A stretch of 64,000 nucleotides of DNA from Streptomyces sp. NRRL F-5727 (GTDB lineage Bacteria; Actinomycetota; Actinomycetes; Streptomycetales; Streptomycetaceae): contig NZ_JOGX01000034.1 in NCBI RefSeq assembly GCF_000719555.1, forward strand, positions 5,483-69,482, read 5' to 3'. The notes beneath the pieces were generated by a model. That model was given only the letters and a program-made list of their open reading frames with translations, did no database searches and was not told where the DNA came from. Below, in pieces: positions 1 to 8,301 of the stretch; the first letter of the stretch is position 1; each line of letters begins with the position of its first letter. The position numbers were made by a program, and so were the translations under genes.

Positions 1-1
1 C

Positions 2-721
2 CTGTGCGAGGGGTTGTGGAACCGCACCACGCACAACGCTTTGAAGGAGGTGCTTCGTGCCAGGGACACCCCGTATCGGGGTCGCAAGACCAACCGGTCG
101 TACCTCCTGACGGAAGTGGCGCTGTGCGGCCAGTGCCACAACCGTCTCTTCACCCAGACGTCCGCCGATGCTCCGCCCCGCTACGCGTGCACCGCCCGGA
201 ACAAGGGCTGGAAGAGCGCACAGCATTGCCGCCCGGCTCCCAATATGCGCGTCGCGAATCTCGACGCCCTGGTCGAGGGCTGGTTCCTGGAGAAGTTTGG
301 GCACGGTGCGATCGTCGAGACGGTCTACGATTCCGGAAACGGCATCGCCGACCGCATTGCCGAGGTCAAGGCCAGCCAGCAGCGCCTGCGCGCCGACCGT
401 GAGGCCGGCCTCTACGACCAGCCCGACGACGCCGAGTGGTACCGCGAGCGCTACATCGAGCTCTCCCGCGAGCTGAAGGAGCTGGAGAGCGAGCCTCAGC
501 GACCGCCCGGCATGGTGCAGCGCCCCACTGGCGAAACGGTGGAGGACCGATGGATGAAGGCCCCGGATGTCCAAGCCCGTAAGGAGATTCTGCTGGATTT
601 CGGGGTCAGGGTGACGGTGTTCTCGGCATCGGCCCCGGTGCGGTGGGTGCCGGGAATCCTGCACGGTTCCGAGCAGAACCCACTGAGCCTGAGCGGATCA
701 TTCCGGACTATGGCTACCTGA
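2..721 (+). CDS. large serine recombinase, C-terminal part (truncated by window edge)
   Basis: The reading frame is open from the left edge, so the catalytic N-terminus lies outside the window. What is visible is the C-terminal half of a large serine integrase or transposase. There is a zinc beta-ribbon with CGQC near the start and further Cys residues about 20 and 35 residues later (RYAC, QHCRPAPN). A conserved LDALVEGWFL stretch follows, then a charged helical coiled-coil-like region (EVKASQQRLRADRE and onward), and a terminal segment typical of these enzymes (ARKEILLDFGVRVTVF). Such enzymes integrate phages and mobile elements at att sites through a covalent serine intermediate. The neighbour starting at 811 resembles a directionality factor, which supports an integrated element. 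The catalytic serine cannot be checked here. Confidence 0.9.
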   Translation: MCEGLWNRTTHNALKEVLRARDTPYRGRKTNRSYLLTEVALCGQCHNRLFTQTSADAPPRYACTARNKGWKSAQHCRPAPNMRVANLDALVEGWFLEKFGHGAIVETVYDSGNGIADRIAEVKASQQRLRADREAGLYDQPDDAEWYRERYIELSRELKELESEPQRPPGMVQRPTGETVEDRWMKAPDVQARKEILLDFGVRVTVFSASAPVRWVPGILHGSEQNPLSLSGSFRTMAT

Positions 722-810
722 GGTCTCGGAGGGATCGGGCGGCACTGTCAAGCCCCGGTATCGGGCGCATCCTGGCGTTCCTTAGTCGAGCGAGCGCCAG
801 GAGCCACCAG

Positions 811-1461
811 ATGTCGAACACGGATACCGAACTGATCGCAGGCGAGTTGCATATTGCCCACCAGCACGGCTGGTCGACCGACGAGCCCACATGGGCGATC
901 CTGACCATTGACGCGGCGAAGGCTGCGGACCTGGCCGCCCTTCTCGGAGGAAGGATGAGGGAAGCGCAGGGGCAGGACGGAGCCGCCGAGGTGATTCTGG
1001 GCCGGAGCGCCGTCGAAGCGACACTCACCGGTCCGTCTGCATTTGTCTGTAACACGCTCCGGCGGCGAGGGCTCGCTACCGTCGAAATGGACCAGGCGGG
1101 TTCCGCGGCTTTGACTCGGTCGGAGGCTGGCAAGGCTAACGGGCGCACAAGGACTTGCGACGAGATGGTCAAGGCACGGGCAGGCACCGGCTCGCGCCCT
1201 GCAGTGTCGCTGATGCTCAGTATCGCAGGAGTGGAAGACCTTGGTGTATTCCGACTGACCTCGGAATCCTGGGACTTTTCCGAGGCAGTGCGAGCGCTGT
1301 CGGCTGAGGTAGTTCCTCCCGGTGGCCGGGTGCGCGTCGCGGTGCGTATTCATACGAGTCGCATGACGACTCGGTCTGGAGTGGCGGTGGTGTTCGTCCA
1401 GCCTCAGCTTGTCGTTCTCGATTCATTCTCGGAGAACGTTCATTGGTCCCTGGCGGCGTGA
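811..1461 (+). CDS. recombination directionality factor-like protein
   Basis: This is a 216-residue soluble protein starting at ATG 811, with AGGAG about 8 bases upstream; the longer upstream frame overlaps the recombinase and lacks a comparable ribosome binding site. The C-terminal half carries the pattern RPAVSLMLSIAG...LGVFRLTSESWDF, followed by a beta-strand-rich segment. From memory this resembles the core of actinophage recombination directionality factors of the phiC31 gp3 type, which switch a serine integrase from integration to excision. Position directly behind a serine recombinase fits that role. The family call rests on motif resemblance and context only; the N-terminal half is not recognisable. 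The gene ends at a strong hairpin. Confidence 0.5.
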   Translation: MSNTDTELIAGELHIAHQHGWSTDEPTWAILTIDAAKAADLAALLGGRMREAQGQDGAAEVILGRSAVEATLTGPSAFVCNTLRRRGLATVEMDQAGSAALTRSEAGKANGRTRTCDEMVKARAGTGSRPAVSLMLSIAGVEDLGVFRLTSESWDFSEAVRALSAEVVPPGGRVRVAVRIHTSRMTTRSGVAVVFVQPQLVVLDSFSENVHWSLAA

Positions 1462-1468
1462 CGCGGTC

Positions 1469-1498
1469 CGGGCCCCGTTCCCCTGGGAACGGGGCCCG
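1469..1498. terminator. strong inverted repeat, bidirectional terminator
   Basis: A near-perfect stem with 12-13 paired bases (GGGCCCCGTTCC against GGAACGGGGCCC) and a 4-base loop lies between two convergent genes ending at 1461 and 1542. There is no clear U-tract, as is common in Streptomyces. Confidence 0.8.
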
Positions 1499-1541
1499 TG
1501 GCCAGTCGAGCTGGAGGCATTGCTGGAACAACCGATGGCGG

Positions 1542-2433
1542 TTACGCCGGTGACACGACCCTGCCCACGGCCCGGTTGATGCGATCACGGATTGCTTCAG
1601 TGGGAACGAACGAGAGTGCCCCCGCGAGCGAATCGAGTACGGAGATGAACCGGCCCGCCTGTTGGCGCAGGTGGGTGTCAAGGAAGCAAGCCACAGCACC
1701 CGTGGCGCCGAAGCAGGCCCGCCGCGCGTACAGCACTGTGAGGGAGAAGGCCCAGCAGGCGTGCAGGAAACCGTAGACGGGACGAGGGGTTCCTCGCCAG
1801 GGGGAGAAGAAGGTGACGTCGGCGGGGAGACGCACGTCGTGTGCGGCCAGGGCGTCGTTGAGCCAGTTGTGGCCGGCCTCGTGGATCAGGTCGCGGGCCA
1901 GGACCTCGGGGTGGGCGGTGTAGTCGGTGAAGACGGTGCCCGGGAGGCGGGTGAGGGCCCAGCTGTGGAGGGTCTCGTCGAGTCGGCGGCGGTTGAGCAG
2001 GCAAATGACGGGGGCGTGCTGGGTGAGCAGGGTGCCGAAGCCGTGCTCGGTCGCGGAGGCAAGGGCGGTACGAACGAGGCGATGGGCCTCGGGTGGGGCA
2101 GGGTCGGTGTCGGGGGCCGATGAGGTAGTACGCGGTTTCGGAGATCTCCGAGCGGAGCAGGTCCGCGGGGCGCGGGCTGAGCACGATGTGCGGGCCGGCC
2201 GAGAGGTGGGTCAGGTCTCGGACCGTCGTACGGCGGTACCAGGCGAGGCGGTCTGCGTCCCGGGCGCGCGCCGCGTGTTCGGCGCCTTCGAGCAGGTGGT
2301 GGGCGACGGCGTAGTCGAGTGCGGACGCGCCGAGGCGGTTGCCGAGTACGGAGGCGATCCGGCTGGTCCGTTGGCGCTGGTGGTCGGCGATACCGTCGAG
2401 GGCGACCAGGGCTTCCGGGGAGAGAGCGCTCAT
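1542..2433 (-). pseudogene. HExxH-type peptide-modification protein, frameshifted
   Basis: The start is ATG 2433 (MSALSPEAL), behind a CGGAG ribosome site. The frame is good for about 107 residues to AYYLIGP, then breaks at a five-G tract at 2112-2116. Removing one base of that tract restores a continuous protein of about 296 residues ending at the TAA at 1542. The restored protein carries HEAGH at about residues 184-188 in the context RDLIHEAGHNWLND, and then TFFSPWRGTPRPVYGFLHA. This matches the HEXXH-motif peptide modification proteins (alpha-ketoglutarate-HExxH beta-hydroxylase group) found beside RiPP precursors. It is the last gene of the leftward operon, next to the precursor-like peptide. 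As written only the N-terminal third would be made. A sequencing error in the homopolymer is an alternative to real decay. Confidence 0.8.
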
Positions 2434-2491
2434 CTGGGGGCTCCGGGAGTGGAACGGGGCCGGACCGGGACCTGCCCGGCCCCGTGGCGGG

Positions 2492-2653
2492 TCAGGACTC
2501 GGTGGTGGGCTCAGCGGCGTCGGGCTGCACCGTGGCGGCCAGCCAGGTCTCGGTGGCCGCGTTGGAAGTGTGCGCGGTGGTGCGCACGGGGTCGCTGTCA
2601 CGCAGGGACGCGACCGCCTCCAGGAACTCGTCGAACGTCTTGTCGTCTGCCAC
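2492..2653 (-). CDS. putative RiPP precursor peptide, 53 residues
   Basis: A short gene starts at GTG 2653, preceded by GAGGAGAGAG, and stops at TGA 2492. The N-terminal half is acidic and helix-prone (DDKTFDEFLEAVASLRDSD) and looks like a leader. The C-terminal half is rich in Thr, Ala, Ser and Asn, contains a single Trp (W37), lacks Cys, and ends TTES. It sits between a 2OG-Fe(II) oxygenase and an HExxH protein, and downstream of a radical SAM/SPASM gene in the same operon, the normal place for a ribosomally made, post-translationally modified peptide substrate. Lack of Cys argues against lanthipeptide or sactipeptide chemistry. Beta-hydroxylation and radical crosslinking or epimerisation are more consistent. 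The precursor role is inferred from context and composition. Confidence 0.7.
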   Translation of the reverse strand: MADDKTFDEFLEAVASLRDSDPVRTTAHTSNAATETWLAATVQPDAAEPTTES

Positions 2654-2745
2654 TGCTCGCTCTCTCTCCTCGGGTAGGGGCGGTGGGTCGGGGCGAAGGG
2701 CTGGTGCGGGCGGGCCGCGGGGGCCGGTCACGGATGCATGGCTCC

Positions 2746-3465
2746 TTACTCGGAGACGAAGAGCGTCAGGAACTTGCGAACGCGGCCGACGCGGACCGGT
2801 TCGGTGCCGTGGACGAGCTGGCTGCCGAAGACCACGAGCGTTCCCGGAGAGGGGGCGACGCTCCATCGCGTGCGCGGCATGCCGCGAAACCAGGGAGAGG
2901 ACATGTCCGCCCCGTCGTGTGCGAAGCGCATCCCCGGGGCGTAACCCGACCCGGTCGGCGCCTCGTCGGTGGTCCAGACGGCGCCGCTGCCCGTGGTCTC
3001 CACGTAGAACGCCCCGCCCGTGTCCTGGATGTCCGTGAGCGTGACCGTCGCGGCGGCGATCTGGCGGGGACGGGTGAAGGGATCGGGGGCGATGCCGTCC
3101 GCATGCGGGGTGATGTACTGGCCGGCGCCGTACTCGAGGTAGATCCACGGCCGGTGGCCGGTGACCGACGGCAGGGTGTGCGTGATGGCGGCCATGTGGA
3201 GCTTGAGGGCCTGGTCGAGGAGGGCGGTCGCCTCGTACGGGATGTCGGTCATCTCGATCCGGCCGGCCGGCTCGTAGACGTCCTGCGCCTCGGCGGGGGA
3301 GTGACCGGGGATCTCGTGGATGGTCGTATGGCGGCCCGCGCCGTACCGGTCGCGCCCGAGGGAGCCGAGCGCGTCGTCCATGACGTCGTTGAGGCGCTCG
3401 ATCTCGTTCGGCTTGAGGAAGCTCTCCACGGTCCGGATGGACAGCGTCTCGGCGATGTGGATCAC
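2746..3465 (-). CDS. 2OG-Fe(II) oxygenase
   Basis: This 239-residue protein starts at GTG 3465 behind GGAGG; the start overlaps the stop of the radical SAM gene by four bases (GTGA), indicating translational coupling. The double-stranded beta-helix signature is visible: GQYITPHADG gives the iron ligands H121 and D123, H219 in LVHGTEP is the third ligand, and R228 or R230 is the likely 2-oxoglutarate-binding arginine. Between them lie strands such as AAATVTLTD and GGAFYVET. The enzyme would hydroxylate or oxidise a substrate using Fe(II), O2 and 2-oxoglutarate. Position just upstream of the precursor peptide suggests the peptide is the substrate. The gene looks intact. Confidence 0.85.
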   Translation of the reverse strand: MIHIAETLSIRTVESFLKPNEIERLNDVMDDALGSLGRDRYGAGRHTTIHEIPGHSPAEAQDVYEPAGRIEMTDIPYEATALLDQALKLHMAAITHTLPSVTGHRPWIYLEYGAGQYITPHADGIAPDPFTRPRQIAAATVTLTDIQDTGGAFYVETTGSGAVWTTDEAPTGSGYAPGMRFAHDGADMSSPWFRGMPRTRWSVAPSPGTLVVFGSQLVHGTEPVRVGRVRKFLTLFVSE

Positions 3466-5345
3466 TGCTCGCCTCCAGCGCTGGAGTGGGCTTCGCCCGC
3501 GCAGGCACAGAGGGCGGACGGCGGGGCAGACGCGGCTTCGGCCAGGGTCTCCGTGAGTACGAGCACGGCCTCGGCGAGGTCCTCGAAGTACTCGGCAGGC
3601 GTGGTGCCGGCAGAGGGTACGAGATGGAGGTCGAGCGTCGGATACACCCGGCCAGTGGTGCGGCACGTGAGCTCGTTGCGGCCGAGGACCAGCGAACACG
3701 CTCCGGGTAGGGAGGACTCGGCTCGGCTGGCGGCACGGCACAGGCGCGCGGCTGTTCGCGCGTGCTCGGTGCGGTCGCGCGGTAGGACGCCGACCGAGAG
3801 GAACCGGGGCTCGGCTCCGGGGAGGTCAGCGTAGGCGTGGCCCTGGCAGCTGTCATAGGTGACGGTGTTCCAGCCCGCGGTGAGCGCGTCGACGATCGGG
3901 CGGACGCCCGGCTCGATGCCCTCGTACCACTGGGGGTGTCGCGGGTCGAGATCGTCCGCCTCGTGGATGCCGGGGAGGCCGACCGTGTTGATGTTGCCGT
4001 GGGCGCTTACCTGGAGGCGTGCTGGCGAGCGTGGTACGGCGGGTTCATCCCAGCGGGCCAGGAACGCCATGACGTGGTGCATGTCGTTGGGGCGGACAGG
4101 ACGCCAGTGCAGCCGGGAACAGGAGGCGCCGGGCGGGAGATCCGGCTGGGCGAGCAGGGTGGCGACGCCGTCGATCAGGCGCATGCGGTGGTCGCAGTAC
4201 GCGTCCTCGTCGCCCGCGGCGGCGAAGCGGAGGCGGACCGCCGGGCAGCCCGCGCCGCAGGTGTCGCGGTAGTCGCAGGTCGTGTACTTCGCGACCAGGG
4301 AGCGTGCCTGCTGAAGCAGCGGAGAGGCGCCCTGGGCGCCTGCCACGTCCGCCTCAGCGCCTACGTCACCGAGCGCGGTGAGGCCGGCCTGCGGCCAGGG
4401 CAGTTCGTCGCAGCTTCCCAGGCAGTCATCGGGGTAGAGGGTGAGGACGTGGTCGCACTTCAAGTCGGAGAAGTGACAGGAACGGGTCTGCAGACCCCGC
4501 AGGCGGCGGATGACGGAGACGACGGGCTCCAGCTTGAAGAGGCAGAACAGGCCGTCGGCGACCCAGTGGTGAGCGGCCTCCAGCACGAAGTCGGCGTACT
4601 GACGCGGCGTGACGGCCCAGGCCGGGCCGGTGGGGCCGACGGCCCGTCGCTGGAGTGCCCGGCTGGTCGGCGTACGGGATCCCGCCACTGTGGTCGAACG
4701 GGTGACCGCCGCGTCGAAGCACGGCACCAGGCTGACCGTTGTCACGGCGGGAAAGGAGGCGAGGTGCTCCATGACCTCGGAGGCCCGGCCGAGGACGTAC
4801 GGGGTGACGGCGCAGATGACGCCGACGCGGCGTTCCCGACGGCCGAGAAGTTCCAGGGCTTCGACCACTCGGGGGTACGTTGGCTGGCCGTCGTAACCGA
4901 CGCGCCACGAGTTCCCCAGTGCGTCTCCATCGAGGGAGAGGCCGATCTCCAGCTGGGGGCAGTGCTGCTCGAACAGGTCCAGTCAGGCGTCGTCGAGCTG
5001 GAGGCCGTTGGTCTGAAGGCTCACGCGGATGACGTTCGGCTGTGCGGCGAGCGCGTCCAGGATCTCCGCGAGCCGTTCCCGGCCGGCGGTCAGGGGCTCC
5101 CCGCCGTGGAGTTCGACGCTGAGCGGACGCCCGGAGAAGACCGAACCGAGGCGGTGGACCTGTGCCGCGCTGATCTGGGCGCCACCCGGTGACTCCTTGC
5201 GCTTCTCGAAGCAGTACAGGCAGTCGATGTCGCTGGTCTCCCCGCGGAGCTTGAGAATGACGGAGACGGCCGTGTCCGGCCCGGTGCTCGACAGCGGGGC
5301 GTAGAGACTCTCCAGGTCGATGGAGGCGGTGCGGGTGACGGGCAT
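3462..5345 (-). pseudogene. radical SAM/SPASM peptide maturase with in-frame TGA and altered cluster motif
   Basis: A single frame of 627 codons runs from ATG 5345 (GGAG ribosome site) to the stop at 3462, interrupted by one TGA at codon 121 (4983-4985). A TGG there would restore the sequence NGLQLDDA-W-LDLFEQHCPQ. Homologues carry the [4Fe-4S] motif CxxxCxxC followed by FEK. Here residues 38-42-45 read Ser-Cys-Cys (SDIDCLYCFEK), so the first cluster ligand is replaced (AGC in place of TGC at 5232-5234). HGGEPLTAG is normal. SPASM-type cysteines follow, for example CLGSCDELPW and CDYRDTCGAGC, and then a C-terminal extension of about 200 residues with TYDSCQGHAY. Such enzymes install radical modifications on peptides; this copy should be inactive as written. 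Confidence 0.85.
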
Positions 5346-5375
5346 CAGAGGACTCCCGAGGAGGAGAGGCGCGGT

Positions 5376-6242
5376 CTACGCGCCATCGGTGGAGACCGTG
5401 GACAGCCACCCGAGAAGCTGTCCGCCGGTGATGGGGATGTGGACGTCGCCACGGCGAAGGAACCACCCGTCGGCGTACCGCTGGGGCAGCCAGCCGGCGT
5501 CAGGGGCACCCAGACTGGGTGGCTTCTGCAGCGGGTCGTCGACGGGCCAGCAGTTCAGAAGCGCTCTCGTCACGGCTTGCTGAACCGGACGGAACCACTC
5601 CCACGTCTCTGCGCGAGCCGGGTCGATCGACGGGCGGGGCTGCGCGTCGGCAAGCAGCGGCAGCCACTTGTCGCCGAGGACCAGGTGGCCGGCCGCCGCG
5701 CAGCCGAGCGCGGTGAGGTAGGTCTCCAGCTTCCGGCACACGACGCCGGCCGATTCGGCCAGGCCGTCCTCGACGAGGCCGGTCAGGTCCTCCGCGAGAC
5801 TCGCAGCGACCTCGGCCTGGTCGGCGACCGCCCAGCGTCGGTAGCCCTGGCAATCCCCGGAGTCGAGCACCGGATCCCAGCCCTCGGAGCCGTATGAGAG
5901 GGCGGTGCGCAGACACATGAGGTCGTGCATCGAGGCGCGTACCCGGCGGAACGATCCGAGGTCGTTGCGGCGCACGTCGAAGGAGCGGAGCAGGTGCCGG
6001 AGCTCCTCCGCCCGCTGCGGCCCCGCCGCCTGGAGGTCGACACGGACGCCGTCCACGATGCGCGACTCCCACGCCGGATGGGCGCCGTCCACGATGCCAC
6101 GCAGGTCGATGTCGCTTGCCGCGTGGGCGAAGCCGCAGGCGAGGGCTCCCTCCAGCCAGACCTCGCCGGCCTCGCCGGAAGCGACCAGCGCCTGGGCGAC
6201 CTTGTCGGCGATCTCCCGGCGCAGTCGTGCCGATGGGTTCAC
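5376..6242 (-). CDS. nucleotidyltransferase-fold protein
   Basis: This is a 288-residue protein starting at GTG 6242, overlapping the preceding stop by four bases. Near the N-terminus EGALACGFAHAASDIDLRG resembles the nucleotidyltransferase motif (GS, then DxD); D44 and D46 are the likely metal ligands, and the usual GS is GA here. The rest is helical and unfamiliar. It would transfer a nucleotidyl group to a small molecule or protein, but the acceptor is unknown. Placement between the dehydrogenase and the radical SAM gene, in an operon that also has a kinase, a Nudix protein and a PEP-mutase-like enzyme, suggests activation of a small phosphorylated or phosphonate intermediate. A toxin-antitoxin MNT-type role is a less likely alternative. 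Confidence 0.6.
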   Translation of the reverse strand: MNPSARLRREIADKVAQALVASGEAGEVWLEGALACGFAHAASDIDLRGIVDGAHPAWESRIVDGVRVDLQAAGPQRAEELRHLLRSFDVRRNDLGSFRRVRASMHDLMCLRTALSYGSEGWDPVLDSGDCQGYRRWAVADQAEVAASLAEDLTGLVEDGLAESAGVVCRKLETYLTALGCAAAGHLVLGDKWLPLLADAQPRPSIDPARAETWEWFRPVQQAVTRALLNCWPVDDPLQKPPSLGAPDAGWLPQRYADGWFLRRGDVHIPITGGQLLGWLSTVSTDGA

Positions 6243-7163
6243 CGGTGGCCTCCTTCGATCAGGATCTTGTCGTCAGCGGTGATCTCCTTGAGGAGATCGA
6301 CGGCCCATCGATTGAGCGCGCCGCGCACGTCGGAGCGCTGGGCCCCGATGTGGGGTGAGGCCAGGAGGTTGAGCGGCGTCGTGGAGCCGGTGAGGAGCGG
6401 CAGGTGCTCCCGCTCGACCGGATCGAGTGCAAGGCCCGAGAGCCTTCCGTCCGCCAGTGCCCGCAGGCAGGCGGCGACGTCGAGGGTCTCCAGCCGCCCG
6501 GCGCAGATCAGCAGAGGCCGCAGCGGAGCGACGCGAGCGAGGAAGTCCTCGCCGATGAGCTGTTCGGTCGTGGGGCGCAGCGGCAGAGCGATCACGTGTA
6601 CCTGCGACTGCTCCATGAGGGCTGTCGCCGACAGTTCCCGCAGACCGGGAGGGTTCGATGGCCACGCGGCGAAGGCCGTGCGGCCCACGAAGGGGGCGAG
6701 GGCCCAGTCGGCGGCCAGCCCCACCGGGCCCGCGCCCCAGATGCCCGCGGCGAGGGTGCCGAGTGACGCCCCCATACACGCCTGCTTCTCGTGCTGGCCG
6801 AGCAGCAGCGCGTGCTGCCCCAAAGGGATACGCCGGGCCAGGGCGAGGGCAGCAGCGAGGACCCACTCGCCCACGGCGCCCGCGCCGGCTTCGGCGTTGC
6901 GGTGCAGAGTGATGCCACGGTGCCGGAGGGCACTCACGTCGATGTGGTCGATGCCGGAGCCCGGCCCGTACGACGTGCCGCAGGTGGGGGAGCGCGTTCA
7001 GCTCCCTCTCGCCGACACGGATGCCGGAGCGCAGGACGAGCACGGCCGTGTCGGTGGGCATAGGCGAGTCCAGGTTCGGCAACTCGTGTACGAGGACATC
7101 GGGCAGGGCGCGGCGGATCGCGCTCGCGTCCGCCGCCCCGCGTAGCACCAGGACAGCGCTCAT
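6239..7163 (-). pseudogene. D-2-hydroxyacid dehydrogenase family protein, frameshifted
   Basis: The start is ATG 7163 (MSAVLVLRG), overlapping the methyltransferase stop by four bases. The frame breaks after PHLRHVVRAG at the three-C tract near 6960-6962; deleting one base gives RAGSGIDHIDVSALRHRGI, the conserved motif of this family, and continues to the stop at 6239. The repaired protein is about 307 residues, with an NAD-binding WGAGPVGL motif and a C-terminal ASPHIGAQR segment holding the usual histidine. The family reduces 2-oxoacids or oxidises 2-hydroxyacids with NAD(P). Next to a PEP-mutase-like enzyme, reduction of phosphonopyruvate to phosphonolactate is one plausible role. As written the enzyme would lack half of its catalytic domain. 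Confidence 0.75.
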
Positions 7164-7834
7164 CCGGGGAACTCCGGCTTCTCGTAACGGCCGAAGGCGA
7201 GATCGCCCTCGCCGACGACGACGGTCACGGACGCTGGTGCGCCGAAGTACACGTCGCATGCGCGCTTCACTCCCGGGAGCCCGTCCCAGGCCCGCGGATT
7301 GACCGCCGTGTCCGCGTAGTCGTCGACGAGCAACACGCCGGTCGGCACCAGGCGGGTGACGCAGTGCGTGAGGCCCGCGAGGATCGAGTCGTAGAAGTCG
7401 CCGTCCAGGTAGGCGAACGCGATGTCATCGGGCAGCTCCTTGGGAAGGGTCTCGTCGAACCACCCCGGATGGATGACCGGTGCCGGCCTGCCCCAGGTCG
7501 TGTGCGTGGCGCGTACGTCGTCCGGGGACGACCGGAGCTCGCCCGCCGCCAGATGGTCCGAGTCCTCGGCGCCGGGTGCGGGCATGCCCTGGAAGGAGTC
7601 GTAGACGTGGATCTCGCGGTCGTGGTCGCCCAGCGATTCGAGCACGCTACGGATCCAGAGGGCCATCGCGCCCCTGTAGCAACCGAGTTCCACCACAGCG
7701 CCTTGCAGACCGCGGGCAGTCAGGTCGGCGAGCTCGTCGGCGATCACGCGGAGCCGGTCGGCACAGACCGTCCCGGCGTGCTCCCGTAGCAGCCATTCCC
7801 GCAGATCCTTCAGCATCGGATCCATGAAGGTCAC
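7160..7834 (-). CDS. TylF/MycF-type class I methyltransferase
   Basis: This 224-residue protein starts at GTG 7834, overlapping the Nudix stop by four bases; a TTG one codon earlier and an ATG three codons later are alternative starts. The SAM-binding motif VVELGCYRGAMAL is near residue 50, the acidic loop VYDSFQGMP follows, and the metal-binding region AYLDGDFYDS with VDDYAD lies further on. These match the macrocin O-methyltransferase (TylF) family, Mg-dependent enzymes that methylate sugar hydroxyls in antibiotics; related proteins act on other small molecules. The sequence looks complete. In this operon it would tailor the small-molecule part or the modified peptide; no sugar-biosynthesis genes are present, so a sugar substrate is not supported. 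Confidence 0.85.
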   Translation of the reverse strand: MTFMDPMLKDLREWLLREHAGTVCADRLRVIADELADLTARGLQGAVVELGCYRGAMALWIRSVLESLGDHDREIHVYDSFQGMPAPGAEDSDHLAAGELRSSPDDVRATHTTWGRPAPVIHPGWFDETLPKELPDDIAFAYLDGDFYDSILAGLTHCVTRLVPTGVLLVDDYADTAVNPRAWDGLPGVKRACDVYFGAPASVTVVVGEGDLAFGRYEKPEFPG

Positions 7835-8301
7835 CAACTGTCCACGAAGGGGTCGGCGAGCTCACCGTTCAACGCCGCCGACAGCGGGCGGTTGATCCGG
7901 GGCAGCAGGTACACGTCCCTCAGACGCTCCAGCGGAACCCACTCGAAGCCCACCTGGATGGGGTCCGGTGGTTCCGGCATGCGCGGCTCTGCGTCGTCCA
8001 CCTGCTCGGCGAGGAAGTTGAACTGAACCTTCTGTACGTCTCCGAACTCGCCCTGCCACGAATCGGGGACGTACTCGACGACACACAGCAGACGCCGGGC
8101 CACGACCTGGAGGCCCGTCTCCTGTGCGACCTTGCGGTTCACGGCCTGGCGCAGGTCCTCGCCGACCTGGGCCTTGCCGCCGGGGAGGTTGTAGTGGAAC
8201 CCGGCCTCGTCGTCGTACGACAGCAGGAGGACGGCGCCGTCGCGCACGATCGCCGCCTTCACGGAGACGCTGATCCGAGGCAGTTCGGGTGTCAGAGGCA
8301 C
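7831..8301 (-). CDS. Nudix hydrolase-like protein with degenerate Nudix box
   Basis: This is a 156-residue protein starting at GTG 8301, ten bases inside the end of the PEP-mutase-like gene. The Nudix fold is clear (VKAAIVRDGAVLLLSYD, then YNLPGGKAQVGED). The Nudix box, normally GX5EX7REUXEEXGU, reads G42...E48...RKVAQETGL. Two of the expected glutamates are Lys (K57) and Gln (Q60); the first of these and the last remaining Glu normally bind Mg. The family hydrolyses nucleoside diphosphate-linked compounds. Either activity is weakened or the protein has a binding role. The same operon carries other lesions, so decay is a reasonable reading, but the gene is otherwise intact. Confidence 0.8.
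   Translation of the reverse strand: MPLTPELPRISVSVKAAIVRDGAVLLLSYDDEAGFHYNLPGGKAQVGEDLRQAVNRKVAQETGLQVVARRLLCVVEYVPDSWQGEFGDVQKVQFNFLAEQVDDAEPRMPEPPDPIQVGFEWVPLERLRDVYLLPRINRPLSAALNGELADPFVDSW

Noticed and set aside
4983..4985. TGA in the radical SAM gene read as selenocysteine
   Set aside because: The family has Trp here, no selenocysteine insertion element was recognised, and the position is not catalytic. A nonsense mutation or base error is simpler.
7160..8301. Reading the methyltransferase and PEP-mutase-like genes as evidence of a macrolide sugar pathway
   Set aside because: No glycosyltransferase, NDP-sugar or polyketide genes are present; the TylF resemblance is at fold level only.
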